Notes: generated from the sequence alone by a model not told the origin. Shown: positions 1 through 12,220, numbered from the stretch's first letter. The stretch: DNA of 64,000 nt from Rhynchospora pubera (GCA_028095005.1 CM051460.1:155243461-155307460); one strand, 5' to 3'. A program made the numbers and translations.

Positions 1-3000
1 CAAAATAAAAGGAGAAAACAATAGAGAAAAGACAGACTGTGCACAAGAAAAATAAGTAACAATAGGTATAAAAAGATAAAAAGAACCCAAGCATCACACA
101 TTTGTGGTTTTACCCAATCTATTTGCAAATGCAGATTTTACCTTAGTACAGTATTTATCAGTTTTTAAGAGGCTACTCCTAAATTTTACTATCTATTCCT
201 TACTTTTTTATATTAATTGTGACAAAATAGATATGGAGACATCCTGTTTCAAAAACGTTGACATGTATTTATCATGAAGATTTACTATAATGCCCTTGTA
301 GAAAAAGTATGAAAAGCACAGAAAAGAAAGTTTTAGCCGAGTTGCACACCTGAAGCTGCTTAAAGTGTCTCTTTCTTCATTGCTGCAAACCTTTAGAAGA
401 GGAGAAGCTGTCGACAGAGGGATCTGATCACAGTCGCTTGGCAGCCAATGGCTAATACATTCTTGCACCTCTTCCTTAGCCAAGCTTGCCCAGTAATGTA
501 CTGTTGCACAAAGATCACTTTTAAATCAACTATTTACTTTGAATGAATTACTAAAAATTAGTTTGCTATTTTTAATTGATTTATAACTTATAAGTTGCCC
601 ACAGTGACTTTGTGCAACATATAAAGTTTACCAGTTATAACAACAATTCATCAATAAGGGATCTAAATAATAAAATCCATGTCAAGACATTAAAAAAAAA
701 TTAATGAAAACACCATATCTCCTGATAGGTAGCTACCATTCATTCTCAGCCAACTATTCCAAAAATAATAAATCAAATCTCTTTGTTATGCACTAACAAG
801 AAAAGGAGAACAAAAAGGAACTATTTTTCTATTAAACAAAATACAAATTAAACAAAGATCCTTCAAAAAATTACTTTTTCCCAATTTCGGTCCTTCCAAG
901 TTTCAAAATTCCCATATTGTTTGTCCATAATGTTTTCAAAACTGAATGGATGATATGGTTTTACAGTAACAGATGATCCAAATATATGATGATATCAGTG
1001 TGCTAATAAAATAGAAGTCAATGATGAAACCAAAAATTAAACTTCCCAAAATCAAAAAGGGATGATACCGAAGACTATCTGCGCAATTTATCTACCAAAG
1101 ATAAGTCATAGAGTTCAGCAAAAGTGAAGGTCGCAACCCCTATTGTAAATTTGAAACAGCTGATCTGAGTAGCTGCTAACCAGCTGACATCAAAAGTCTA
1201 TAATGCCCTTTAGATACATTTCTAATTCTCAAGTAGTCTTTTTACAAGGACCACGCATGTTGCCTTCGGTCAAGATATTTGTCACATACATCAACCTGAA
1301 AGATATTGTAAAATGGAATGCTAATATAAACTATAAAGGGTTAGGAGCTCTTTAGGGCAGTTATGATGAAAAAAAAGTAGATTCTGGATATAAAAGAATA
1401 GAAAATTAAAATCTAGCAGCACTGTGCTGATTGTGTGGGTTCAGGTACTGGAAATTATGGTCAATAATTCATATTTTAAGAAAGCATTCGTATTAAGTTG
1501 TGTTGCACTAGTGACAGTCAGAACTATATAATTGAATGAACTACATTTTTCACATATATAGTTCTTGTAGTCTTGAAAGCAACACAACTAATTGTAGGTA
1601 CTGGTCCCCGTCACTTGTTGTGGTCATAATGTTTACTTGTTTAGTAAAGCAGGTCCATTTTAACTGTTACATTTGCTATTAGTACTAATAACCTTACCTA
1701 AACAGAAAAGCACTGAACTTAGTTAAAATGATCCTGAATGTGTGTCTTAATGCGCAATAAAGCATCCCTCTTTGAATTTTGCTGGAACCAACAAACAAAA
1801 TTATTAAAATAAATTGCTTAATTAAATTAAATTAGTTCAAAACAGATTGAATAACGTACCAAGGAAGGATGTACTAAAGCCCGTCTAGCTAGAACAGGTA
1901 CAGCCATCGGAATTTGTAGATACAGTTAGATTATTTATTTTCTATATTAAAAACTTTAACTACAATTTTTGTGGCAAAATTCATACAGTATAAATTGTTG
2001 CATGATTTGGTAGTAAAATATGCACAATTCAAAGCATCAGCACTTGGTACTTTGTTACCGTGTGCTATACAAAAGAAATTGGTGCCAGATTCACCATTAT
2101 TGCAGCATGTGGACACCTACATGGAGGTCATAGTACTTACCAAAAGGACCTAATTTTCCCATTTTCAAGTTATAAAAATAAATTTAGAGGCTAAAATGTG
2201 AATTTGGTTTGGCTTTAGAAATAACTGTACTTGAACCTTTTGGTAAGGTGTACCTGGAATAGGATTTTGTTGAGTCGCAACTTGAAGACACTTTAGCACT
2301 TATACTCATAAATAAAACTTCCTATCGGTGTCAGATTCTCTATATACCTACAAAGGGTAAAGTATTTGATTAGAATGTTTAACATAAAAGAAAATCTTTT
2401 AAATTTTCTTACATTGTTGGTACATCAGAAGAATGGACTAAACTGATGTACCTGGTCATGTTTCACTCGATATTCAGTAATCATAAGCAAAACCTACTTG
2501 TTGAAATGTATCCAAACAGTACGCTTGCAGAAAACCAAACCAAGTATTAAAAAAGGGGCTTTATACCTTGTATGAGGCACCAATGCACCGCTGCTCTTGA
2601 TCCTGCCAAATACCTCCCAACCAGGAGGCAACGAACTGGTATAATTGTTGGGGGAGCTAGCGACCTAAATGCCAATGTTGATGAATATGAGCAAATTCTT
2701 GTAAGAGACAAACATGTTCATTTTAAAGAATAACAGATGGAATTGGTACAAATAATTACTAAAGAAAAAAGAGAATTGGTACAAATGAAATAAAAAGTAC
2801 ATACACTTGATCTATTATACTTGCTGGAGCTCTAGTCACCACCAATATCATGGTTGTCAAAATATATTTGAATTGAACTTAAAAATATATTTGAACAGGT
2901 ACAGCCATCTCTCGAAGGGTATGACTAAAAATATATTTGAATTGAACTTAAAAATTATGAAATAAGACCTGCCATAAATTATACAAAGAAGGGAAAGATT

Positions 3001-3377
3001 GTATACTTCATATTATCTTATTCAAGGTTCCATGTTCCAACAGTTGCCTTACCAACAAATGGCAAACTAACATGAACCTAAAAATGTTGAATGTCTATCA
3101 AAAGAAACTTGAACTTAAAAATAGAAAACCAAATCAAAGAAACTTGAACTTAAAAATAGAAAACCAAATCAAAAAGAGAAGTGACTTAACCAATGTGCAT
3201 ATTCTAGTCCAGACATGAAGTCGTCAGTAAATCAGAGTTCTCTCTTGCTATGCGCCCCCTTCAGATAAAATCATAAAACAATTAAAAATCTTCAGTGTCC
3301 CCTCTTCTTATCTTACACCTTAAAAATTTTCTTGAAAAAAAGAATAAATAACAGAAACAATAGAAATCAACTCTTGT
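1..3377. other. AT-rich left flank, no confident gene
   Basis: No long open frame or recognisable domain is present. Three short stretches look exon-like but were not assembled into a gene. On the minus strand, 391-500 is open between an acceptor-like TGCAACAG and a donor-like AAG/GTTTGC. On the minus strand, 1242-1295 reads 17 codons ending in TAA after a good acceptor (TATCTTTCAG). On the plus strand, 2584-2702 is open and ends at a GTAAGA donor-like site. A 16-bp string (GAACAGGTACAGCCAT) occurs at about 1892 and again at about 2895. These could be exons of a real gene, or remnants of one, whose other exons I cannot see. Confidence 0.3.
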
Positions 3378-4477
3378 GAAGATAATTTTTTACGGTTAGG
3401 ATAAGGTTCGGGTCAAGATAATTTTTAACGGTAAGAATAAAGTATGGATAAAGAAAATTTTAACATCATTTGGACGAGAATTCATGGAGGCCATATTTTA
3501 TCGTCAAATTGTGAAGATTGAAATCAACTCTTCACCATCTGTCCATTCTGATCAGAAGAATCTTAAAAATAGAATTCCATTTCTAATTTTTAATTTGTTT
3601 TTTCCATTCCGATCAGACCATTAATTATACACAATTTTCATATATATACCTAGCCTCAAACCAGCTTCTTTCTCTTATGATCTTTTCCACGTCAAAACTC
3701 CAATCCACCTGTCCTCTTCTTGAAAAATCTATATCATTTTTTTGGGTGTTATATATATGAGGACAAAGTATTTTTTTTAACAATTAAGTTTTATAAATAT
3801 AGGTTTAAGAATTTAACTACACCTCGTGAGCATCCAACTCGTAAATTTTCGATTTTAATTTGATAGAAAAAAGATGTCTGTACGCGAGTCATTTTGACAG
3901 CTGCTTGATTGCACTGTACATTTGTTACTCTTACGGATCAGTTAATTTTGTATGTTACCTGAACCAAAAGCACAAGCACCTCTCTTTCGTGATCTTATAA
4001 CAGACTGCTAAACTGAGAATAATTATTAGACGATATAGAAATGTAATCAATAGGGATCCACTTATTTGGTGTATCCAATATGAGTGGGCTGGTTGGGCGC
4101 ATTTTATTAAGTGAGGTTTTTCTCAAGCGCCTGAAAAAATGAAAAAAAAAAAAAATTAACCAGAGTACAAATGTACAATGCAATATGAAACGCAAACAAG
4201 AAGTTTAGAACAACTATATTATTCAAATATTACATGCATATTAATAAGATAAAACCGATTAATATAAGGATATGTCAAACAATAGGAAAATAAAAAAAGA
4301 AAAAGGAAACACTAACGAAAGCATCAACAAAGGAAATGTGGATCATTTTTTTTTTTTTTGAAGAAAGAGGGAGGAATGTGGATCATCTTTATAACAAAGA
4401 TATGTTTTATTCATATAACAAAGAACAGATGCGCATATATCAGGAAATTTCCATTTCTAGCAGGTGTAGAATGTTAA

Positions 4478-4720
4478 TTACGGTGTTGGTACTCCGGGAC
4501 AAGGAGACTGGCTTCTGATGGCATGGCTACAACATGACGCATGCGACGGCGGTACGGGTGCTTTCCCCACAGCTTCTGTCATTGACTGTGATGCACCAGT
4601 ACCATCTCCGTCAACTGCCAGTTTTCTGATCCAACCAGCACCGACTGCTGGAAAGGAACAAACCATGACCATGATGAGGAGCAATATGCCCCCAACAATC
4701 AGAGTCTTGTTCTTGTTCAT
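4478..4720 (-). CDS. Small secreted cysteine-containing peptide precursor (80 aa)
   Basis: The frame starts at an ATG and encodes 80 residues. Residues 1-28 form a signal peptide with a hydrophobic core (LIVGGILLLIMVMV) and a likely cleavage after AVGA. A RKLAVDGDG stretch follows, then a C-terminal module, TEAVGKAPVPPSHASCC followed by SHAIRSQSPCPG. The PVP-x5-CC core is shared with the other secreted proteins in this window. The copy in unit 2 (43117-43353) keeps the last 31 residues except one Ser to Cys change, while the signal region varies more; this suggests the C-terminus is the functional part. A TATA box lies 85 bp upstream. No known family is recognised. A processed extracellular peptide is an inference from the layout. 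Confidence 0.72.
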   Translation of the reverse strand: MNKNKTLIVGGILLLIMVMVCSFPAVGAGWIRKLAVDGDGTGASQSMTEAVGKAPVPPSHASCCSHAIRSQSPCPGVPTP

Positions 4721-4804
4721 TGTGTTATTATCTTTTTGTGAATTCTGTTACGAGTAGTAGATGGGACTACTTGGTGGTAGTAATTAAGTTGATGTGCACA
4801 GACT

Positions 4805-4810
4805 TATATA
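4805..4810 (-). promoter_or_regulatory. TATA box of the 80-aa peptide gene
   Basis: On the minus strand this reads CTATATAAG, 85-90 bp upstream of the ATG at 4720. The match and spacing fit a plant core promoter with a leader of roughly 50-60 nt. The same box is kept in unit 2 at 43436-43441. Confidence 0.6.
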
Positions 4811-5369
4811 GAGCAGTAGAGCTTACCCTAGGAGCCACCATCAATTAAGTACTAATTTATTTTCTTATTAGTGTGGAGTATGATTTTCTTCATGCTATAT
4901 GTGTGTATTTATTAATTATTCTAATCCATACTGTATTCAATTATCACAAAAAAAATGTCTGAATTGTTAGATAATTGATGAATATGATATTAATGTTTTA
5001 TGCATTATGGATTATATCGGTCGGATTTATTTTAAATCAATAAATCTTATTTTAACTGATCAAATCTACATATTGAAATCTCATGCAAACCAAAATATAT
5101 TTTTTACTTTTTTTAAAAAATTTTAAACTTATCCTTTTGTGTATAAACTAATAAAAACAATATTCGAAAAAATAATAAGTATGAAAAAAATAAAACAAAA
5201 TAAAAAATTTTGGTTTTCTATGAAATAAAATATGGACATTCATATTTGTAAATTTGATTGGTTAAACAAAATATATCGATTTAAAATCCGACCGACAAAG
5301 TCATGATGCATGAAAGAGTTGAAGTTGGTGAGTGACCTTTTATTTAACTTTTATATGAAATCACATACT

Positions 5370-5590
5370 GGATGTGTTTGGATGACTAAGGAATAGGGTA
5401 TAAGAATAAGGATTTTCGATTTGCGTGCTTATTCTTATTCTTGTGCAACCCAAACAACACAAGAATAAGAAATAAGGGTCCTTATTCCTATACTAACAAA
5501 ACCATAGAATAAGAATAAAGAATTTGGATAAGCACGTAAATCGAAAATTCTTATTCTTATATCCTATTCCTTAGTCATCCAAACACACCC
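5370..5590. mobile_element. PIF/Harbinger-like MITE, present only in unit 1
   Basis: The element is 221 bp with long terminal inverted repeats beginning GGRTGTGTTTGGATGACTAA and a 3-bp target duplication ACT (5367-5369 and 5591-5593). The matching site in unit 2 (about 43970) is empty. The 3-bp duplication and the GTGTTTGG terminus fit Tourist-type PIF/Harbinger MITEs. The copies of AAGAATAAG inside make it strongly palindromic. Confidence 0.85.
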
Positions 5591-8500
5591 ACTGTTCACT
5601 ACGATTGACAGATTGACTCGTGCAAACTGCAATATATCTCACAGAGCTCATTCCTTGGTGACTGAACTTTTATAGATTTAACTAAATGGACTAACAAATA
5701 TATATATATATATGTTTTTGTTTCATTGTATTATCATATAATGTACGCATTTCGGCATTTTTGACTAACAAATATATGTTTTTTCCCCTATTTAACTAAC
5801 AGCCCGAATCAGCCATTTTTGAAGAATTAATGTTTTGCTTTACTCAATATGGACAACGCTACTTGAATTAATAGAGATTGTGCATTTCAAATTCGGCTAA
5901 AAGATTCTGTAATGACTTGTTATTTAGCTTTGGATGACTTTATCGGTTTAACCTAATTGTTATATATATATATGCAGTTAACTTTTAATTAGGTGTGGTT
6001 ATTTCCCACTGTTCTTCGTCGAATTTGCAAGAGAGCTGCTTTGAAATGCTTAGCTCCAGGAGGCACATGCATGATATGCATCAACCATCAAGTATCCGAC
6101 CCCAAAAATAATCAAATAAAATCAGATTCCAGTAGATCTTTGACAAGAATGTGCAGAGTCCAGAGTGTAGCCTGAAATAACAAATAAGGAATTCCTTAAG
6201 ATTCGAATCTGCATCCATCTCCCTTGGGACCTTAAATTACAGCGCACCGCACTGAATATGGCACAGTCGTTGGATCTTTTATACTTAAAAAACTTGAAAC
6301 TTGTAAGGAAAGAAACGTGGAGAAAGAAGGCAAAACGACAAACAGGACAAGAAGCCGCTTTCCAATTTAAAATAATTTCAGTTTATCTTTGTTTTTAATA
6401 AAGGGTTTGTGATTCAATCTAATTTGACTACATGTGTTCAGACTAACTTGAGGGATTGGGTGAAATTCAGGTTGTTCAGACGGCCGGGCGAATGTCTGAA
6501 TTTCTAATTTTTCTAATTAATACAACTTTATTGAAAAAAAAAAGAGAGAGAAACATATAACTTCAAGGACTCCATTTAAAAACTAAAACACTCGTCTAAA
6601 ATGCATCTCAACCTTTTTCAAGACTGTCTTGAAAGTATTAAATACAATAAAATTAACCAATTTTATTATGAATTGTTTAAATTGTTGAATAAAAAATATA
6701 AATAATTAAATACAAAATTTATAATAACGTTTGACACTAAACTTCTTAAATTGGAGTTAAAAGAATTTTATCTTCCCTGTCTAATTTGTTGTACAGAAAA
6801 GAAAAAAAAAACGCTGGTACGTTTTGCTAGAGGGAACGTTCAAATTAATCATCTCCTTCTTATTTTTCCTTTCGAAAGATTTGGACAACAAAATTTATAA
6901 AACTCAATTAACAAATAGAACTGTTTAATACTCTTCAGTACATTACTCCCTCTATATATATGGGAACCAAACGTGATATAAATTTCATTTAATTAATACA
7001 TTTAATTTTATATTTTTTAAATTTTAATTTTGAGTTCTGATATATAGAGACGTCCAATTTAAAGTTACTCATGGAATTTTTTATTTGAGGATAAGACAAG
7101 AACAAACCTGGGGAAAAAAACAGAAAAAATCAATGGTGGCTTTCTTTGTGCTGCATGGATGACCACATGAGAACTGCCACAGAAACGGAACAGATTGTTT
7201 TTTCCTATCTTGCTTTTTTCTCCATGACACTCTGTTTTCGGTTCAAAATGCATTTTTATTCATAAATTAGCAAGCATATAAAACGAAATATATGAGCCGA
7301 CCGATTTAAAGTTACGTTGTCGTGTAGAGGAGAAACTCTTATGGAACTCCTATGAATTAGGTTAATTTAACCAGAGAAAGGAACAAAAGAACGATCAAAC
7401 CCAGGAGAAACAGAGTATACTTCCAAGAAACCAGATGCCACATGACAACACAAGCAAACAAACACACATATACATCTACCGCAAGAGGTGTCAATGGGAA
7501 AGGAGAATATGCATGCCGCATGGTAATGGTATTTTTGACTCGTGCAGGGTAACGCGTTAGCCGTTAGGGAATCTGGTTCAAGAGGGGGAAAAGATAATTT
7601 GCTTGTCGGTGAGTGCAAATTTGAAGCCAAATTTCATGAGAAGTAAACATTTAATTACTCCCAATTTTTATGAGAACTATATCAAATTACAAACTACCAA
7701 AATGCCAAACTATTATGTTAGATTGTTTGGTTTATCTCTTTAATTTGGAACCGACGTGGATATTAGCTTAGAATATGCAAACTTCTCTAATTGGCACTTT
7801 CAAGTTCTTGTTTTTTCTGTTTAATCAGAAAAAAAATGTTTGTTCAGTTTGCCCTTATATAATTCCACTTAATTCAAGTGTAATACTGCTCAATAATTCA
7901 ATATTTTTTCCATGCATTACAATTTCTGAAATATATCAATTTTGAGTTCACTAATATATGGCACAGTTGTCATAATTGTGATGATTTGTAGTTTCTGAAA
8001 TTTGTACCAGAATCCAGATTAATGTTTCCTATCAGCTGTTTGGACTCCAAGTTAAATTTCTGTGATAAAACAGAAAGCACTACACTAATTCTACATTGTT
8101 TCCTCTCAGCATTAGTAAGTTTAAGACAAATTATAAGCTTGAGAATTTGGTTTTAAGTTCAGTTTGCTTGGAGCACACAATTAGAGTGTAATTTTAGGTA
8201 CATATATATAAGCTTCTTCTGCTTGGTAATACAGGATAGATGTAGGTTGCTGCAACCATCAGACGTATATTTGAGTCATCAATCCATTTGAAGAATAGAT
8301 TTTTTTGTTATTTAAGCAAATGGCTGATGAATGCATTTTATTTACTTACAATTTTCAAAATACATAATGAAATTCACATAAAATGTTCAACGAAAGTTAG
8401 CAGTGCTTGAAATGCCTTTTAGCTCAGCAAGCTTCTTTGGCACACAATAATAATGGATTTTGTTCGATAATTTTTTTCAAGAGACATATTAAATGCATTA

Positions 8501-8906
8501 CAAGTGCACTCGCGTTTACACATACAACATTGCGACTGAATACAAACCCCAGGCCTTTTTCTTGGACTTCTAAACTCAAAACAAAACTTAATGCTACCGA
8601 TCTGCTTAAATTAGTAAATTACACATTTTATTTAGATGAGTGCTTCAACTCAAACGCTCAGATTATTGTGTTCTGGTTTTGATAGCTAGAGACGAGAGAG
8701 AAACAAAGAGACAAATTGCCATAACTAAAATTTGATTGCTTCATTTTTACAGGAATAACCTAAAATTTTTACATCGTAAAACAACAAAGTAAATTAAAAT
8801 AAAATTCTATAATTTCTAAAACATTTTATATCGCAACAGAACATATAGATATTCCTATAATTTCTAAAACATTTTGTACCACAACAGAACATATAGACAT
8901 TTCTAC
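5591..8906. other. Non-coding part of unit 1 between the two peptide genes
   Basis: No supported gene is present. It is AT-rich with a TA microsatellite near 5699-5712. Short frames at 7367-7630 (minus) and 8407-8682 (plus) also occur in unit 2, but only because the DNA is identical there. They are not kept in the diverged unit 3, so I did not call them. From about 7309 rightward the sequence is identical to unit 2. Confidence 0.6.
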
Positions 8907-9389
8907 TCATGGCACATAACCAGCTAAGTGGGGACTCGGGGGTATAATACCGCCTGGTGGACATGGAACCGAGTGGGACAGGCACGTTGGACTGGAAGAA
9001 TGTTTTTGTACTTCTGTAACAAACTCTTTCATCACATTAGCAGTTCCTGGAGGAATGTTAGGAGCCGAACTAGTGTTAGGAGGGCATACACCATGTGTAC
9101 AGCTGGTATGATCTGAAGACGTTAAATGGACTTCATTAACAAGTTTTGGTGTTGCCAAGTTTGTGAGGGGAGGCCGGGGGCAACCAACTGAGCAGTGTTT
9201 AGTGTCTTGGGAGGAGCTGCAACATGAAGGTCCAGAATTAGGAACTGGCGTCATTTCATTGAAGACGGGAGAGGATAGATCACGGCCTCTCAGAGCAAGT
9301 TTTCTGCTTAGTCTTGCTTCCGTCGATAATTGCACGAGTGACATTGCCAAGATGACAAAAAGGGTTAATTCTTTGGAGAATTTGGCCAT
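8907..9389 (-). CDS. Secreted three-module cysteine-containing protein (160 aa)
   Basis: The ATG at 9389 opens a 160-residue protein. Residues 1-25 are a signal peptide (core LTLFVILAMSLV, cleavage after STEA). RLSRKLALRGRD follows and may be a processing site. The rest reads as three loosely repeated modules, each with a C-x(2-6)-C pair running into proline: TPVPNSGPSCC with CSVGCPRPP (about 46-73), NEVHLTSSDHTSC with GVCPP (about 85-104), and TEVQKHSSSPTC with SVPCPPGG (about 125-148). There are eight cysteines in total. An identical copy lies at 47995-48477 and a diverged 158-residue paralogue at 60256-60732, which argues for a real gene. No known family is recognised. A TATA-rich box lies about 93 bp upstream. 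An extracellular peptide or multi-peptide precursor is an inference. Confidence 0.75.
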   Translation of the reverse strand: MAKFSKELTLFVILAMSLVQLSTEARLSRKLALRGRDLSSPVFNEMTPVPNSGPSCCSSSQDTKHCSVGCPRPPLTNLATPKLVNEVHLTSSDHTSCTHGVCPPNTSSAPNIPPGTANVMKEFVTEVQKHSSSPTCLSHSVPCPPGGIIPPSPHLAGYVP

Positions 9390-9481
9390 GGTTGATATTT
9401 GTTTGATATTGAGAGTAGTTTACTAGCTAGGCGAGTTGATATGTTTCTGTCAGTTCAAGTTACATCGAATGAGCCATCCAA

Positions 9482-9491
9482 TATATATATA
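9482..9491 (-). promoter_or_regulatory. TATA box of the unit 1 three-module gene
   Basis: A CTATATATATAT run on the minus strand lies about 93 bp upstream of the ATG at 9389. Its spacing resembles the TATA boxes of the other peptide genes here, and it is identical in unit 2 (48570-48579). Confidence 0.5.
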
Positions 9492-9797
9492 GGATATTTA
9501 TCAGTAATTTTTTTAAAAATTTTTCTTTACCCTCTTGATTCTTCATGAAGAAATCAACAGTCAAAAGATTCTCCACAGGAAAGTCGAACTGAACTCCTCT
9601 GTACATAGATTGTACCTTCATTCTGCTTATTTTTGCTCTTTTTGTTTAATATATTGTGGATATAAAAGTTACTGCGTATTCATTAAAAGGATATCAACAT
9701 AATATAAATGTACACCTACTTTTTTTATATTCATTAATAAATTGTCTTTGTTTAGAGGTTGAACTATGTACAATGTACCCCCCGCGGAAGAGAGAGC

Positions 9798-9948
9798 GTT
9801 TGGATAGGTGTGGGAAGAAGGGAAGAAGAGAAGAAGTGGGAAGAAGTATTGGGAAGTGTGTAATTTTGTAAAGAGTTTGGATTGTTTATAATTTTTTTTC
9901 TTCTTCTTCCTTCTTCTTCTTCTTTCTTCCAACGATCCAAACACACCC
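9798..9948. mobile_element. Small MITE with purine/pyrimidine-rich inverted ends, unit 1 only
   Basis: This 151-bp insertion is absent from unit 2, where GAGAGAGC runs straight into ACAAAAAGTGC. The ends are inverted: GTTTGGATAGGTGTGGGAAG on the left against CTTTCTTCCAACGATCCAAAC plus ACACCC on the right. GAAGAA and CTTCTT blocks make it a long imperfect hairpin. The left terminus seems a few bases short of the right one, so the target duplication is unclear. Confidence 0.65.
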
Positions 9949-9986
9949 AAAAAGTGCAAGATGAAGACGTGTAGAGTTTTCCAAGA

Positions 9987-11655
9987 TTTTTGCACAATCA
10001 ATGATTTTCCTGCATACGGAAACCTGTCAGGGTATAGGAATAAAGGAGCGAAAGCGTGTCCTATTTGCATGGAAAACACCCATTCTGTGTACTTGAAAAA
10101 CTCCAGAAAAAATGTTTACTTGGGACACCGGAGGTTTATTAAGAACCGCAATCACCCTTACCGTCGAGACAAGGAAAGGTTTGACGGTACTGTAGAAAAA
10201 GACAAGGCCCCAATACCGTTATCCGGTTCAGGGGTGTATCGACAGGTGAAGGACATTAATGTAAAATTTGGTAAGAAATTTGCAAATGAGATACCCAAGG
10301 GGATATGGAAGAAGAAGTCTATATTCTGAAATCTTGAATATTGGCAGAGTTTGGAGATTAGGCATTGCTTAGATGCGATGCACATAATAAAGAACATATG
10401 TGAAGCTTTGATTGGTTGCATGTTGGAAATTCAAGGGAAAACTAAAGATGGCGTAAATGCGAGGAAGGACATGGTTGAAATGGGGATCCGGCAAGAACTA
10501 GCGGCACAAGATAAGGGAAAAAGTCGAACTTGGCTACCTGCAGCACAATTTAATTTATCAAAGCAAGAGAAAAAAAGCTTATTAGAATGCCTGAAATCTA
10601 TTAAGGTTCCTACTGGTTATTTCCTCGAATATATCAAGAAAAGTTTCTATTAAGGACAACAAATTACTTGGTATGAAGTCACATGATTATCACGTCCTAC
10701 TGACCCAGTTACTTCCGGTCGCAATTAGAGGAATTCTAAGGGAAGAAGTGAGGAAAACCATCACTAAGTTGTGTTTTTTCTTTAATTCCATTTGCTCTAA
10801 AGTGATTGATCCGAATAGTTTGGACAAGTTACAAGAAGGTGTTGTACTAACCCTATGTGAGCTGGAGATGTACTTTCCGCCATCGTTTTTTGACTCCATG
10901 GTGCATTTGACCATTCATTTAGTTAGAGAGATAAAAATGTGTGGTCCTGTATTTCTACGATACATGTATCCTTTCGAAAGAGCCATGGGTCAATTGAAGG
11001 GGCTTGTTCGTAGCCGATCTAAACCAGAAGGAAGCATAGTGGAAGGATATGTGGCCGAGGAGGTTATTGAGTACTACACCGATTATTTGCAGGATGTACA
11101 ACCAATCGGTCTTCCAAAGTCTCGACATGAGGGTAGACTTGAAGAAAAAGGTTATATATTAACTTCCAATGTTCACCTTATTTAGCACAAATGTTCACTT
11201 AAAGCACAATATTTGTTCACCTTATTTAGCACAAATGTTCACTTAAAGCACAATATTTGTTCACTTAAAGCACAATAAAAGGGCTTATCGAGACGATCCG
11301 TTTATACTTGCAAATAAGCAAGCAATGCAAGTTTTTTACATTCAAGATCCGGCGGATAAGAAAAGACATGTTGTGCTTCAAGGTAAATGTTCATCTTATT
11401 TAAGTACAAATGTTCACCTTATTGAGTACAAATGTTCATCTTATTTATTACTTGCCACTTTCAGGAAAAAGACGTATTGTCGGTGTTGGTGATGTCGTAG
11501 ATGAAGAAGCATACGACCACTTCGAGGAAATACCTCCTTTTTCTATCGGTATCGACGATACATCACAGCCAGTATCGATCAGTTATAGGCGTACAGATAA
11601 CACCGAAGGCGTGTGGGTCGATACGCGGAGGAAAAAAAAGAAAGTAGCTACATAA
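9987..11655 (+). pseudogene. CACTA TNP2-like transposase, 3' part, broken
   Basis: The fragment opens with transposase sequence (TINDFPAYGNLSGY, then CPICMENTHSVYLKNSRK and YLGHRRF), typical of the Transposase_21 domain. The same frame continues past an in-frame TGA at 10327-10329 into LEYWQSLEIRHCLDAMHIIK and a WLPAAQFNLSKQEK stretch, to a stop at 10651-10653. After a frameshift, 10673-11185 encodes a DUF4218 domain (SHDYHVLLTQLLPVAIRG, FPPSFFDSMVHLTIHL, YPFERAMGQLK, PEGSIVEGYVAEE). Two terminal exons follow, 11281-11382 (DDPFILANKQAMQVFYIQDP) and 11465-11655 (RRIVGVGDVVDEEAYDHFEE). They are joined by a short intron made of TGTTCACCTTATT repeats. The N-terminus is missing because of the 5' deletion. 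The domain assignments are secure; the product is not functional. Confidence 0.88.
11168..11280 (+). repeat. Short tandem repeats in a transposase intron
   Basis: Units containing GTTCACCTTATTTAGCACAA and TGTTCACTTAAAGCACAA alternate through this probable intron. Related TGTTCATCTTATT units fill the next intron (11383-11464). The repeats seem to have expanded separately inside both introns of the broken gene. Confidence 0.6.
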
Positions 11656-11958
11656 TCACATGTGAGTTAAAAAACTAATATAAATTATTCTTAACATATA
11701 TGTGCTAAATTGTTATATATGTTAATATTTTTATTTTTATTTTTGCAGGTCATTAATTGGTGAAATTTAACATATATGTGCTAATTTATTTTTAATTTTT
11801 GTTTAACATTCTAAATTGTTGAACTTATTATTTAACATTTTGTTGAACAATATTATTTAACATTTCAAAATTATTATTTGTTGAACTTAAATGTAACAGT
11901 CAGTCAAAATCACTTAATTAAATTTTCAAAATCACTTAATTAAATGTAACATTTCAAA

Positions 11959-12220
11959 ATTATTTTTAACATTTTATTATATAAAAACGTTTGGAATTCT
12001 GTAACGGTTACTAGCTAATACCCGTTACAGAAGAGGTGTAATCTGTAACGGTTATTAGCTAATAACCGTTACAGAATGTTATATATATAAAAACGTTTGG
12101 ACTTCTGTAACGGTTACTAGCTAATAACCGTTACAGATTACACCTCTTCTGTAACGGGTATTAGCTAGTAACCGTTACAGAATTCCAAACGTTTTTATAT
12201 AATAAAATGTTAAAAATAAT
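11959..12220. repeat. Near-perfect 116-bp inverted repeat with a 30-bp loop
   Basis: Arms 11959-12074 and 12105-12220 pair with one mismatch by eye. The left arm runs from ATTATTTTTAACATTTTATT through AACGTTTGGAATTCTGTAAC to CCGTTACAG, and the right arm is its reverse complement. The arms contain the palindromic subterminal unit of the CACTA element (CTGTAACGGTTA-TTAGCTAATAACCGTTACAG). If transcribed, this would fold into a long RNA duplex of the size plants can dice into small RNAs. That role is inferred. Confidence 0.85.

Noticed and set aside
7367..7630. 87-codon minus-strand frame, identical in unit 2 (46455-46718)
   Set aside because: It is kept only within the identical tract and is not preserved in unit 3. 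It has no signal peptide, motif or promoter.
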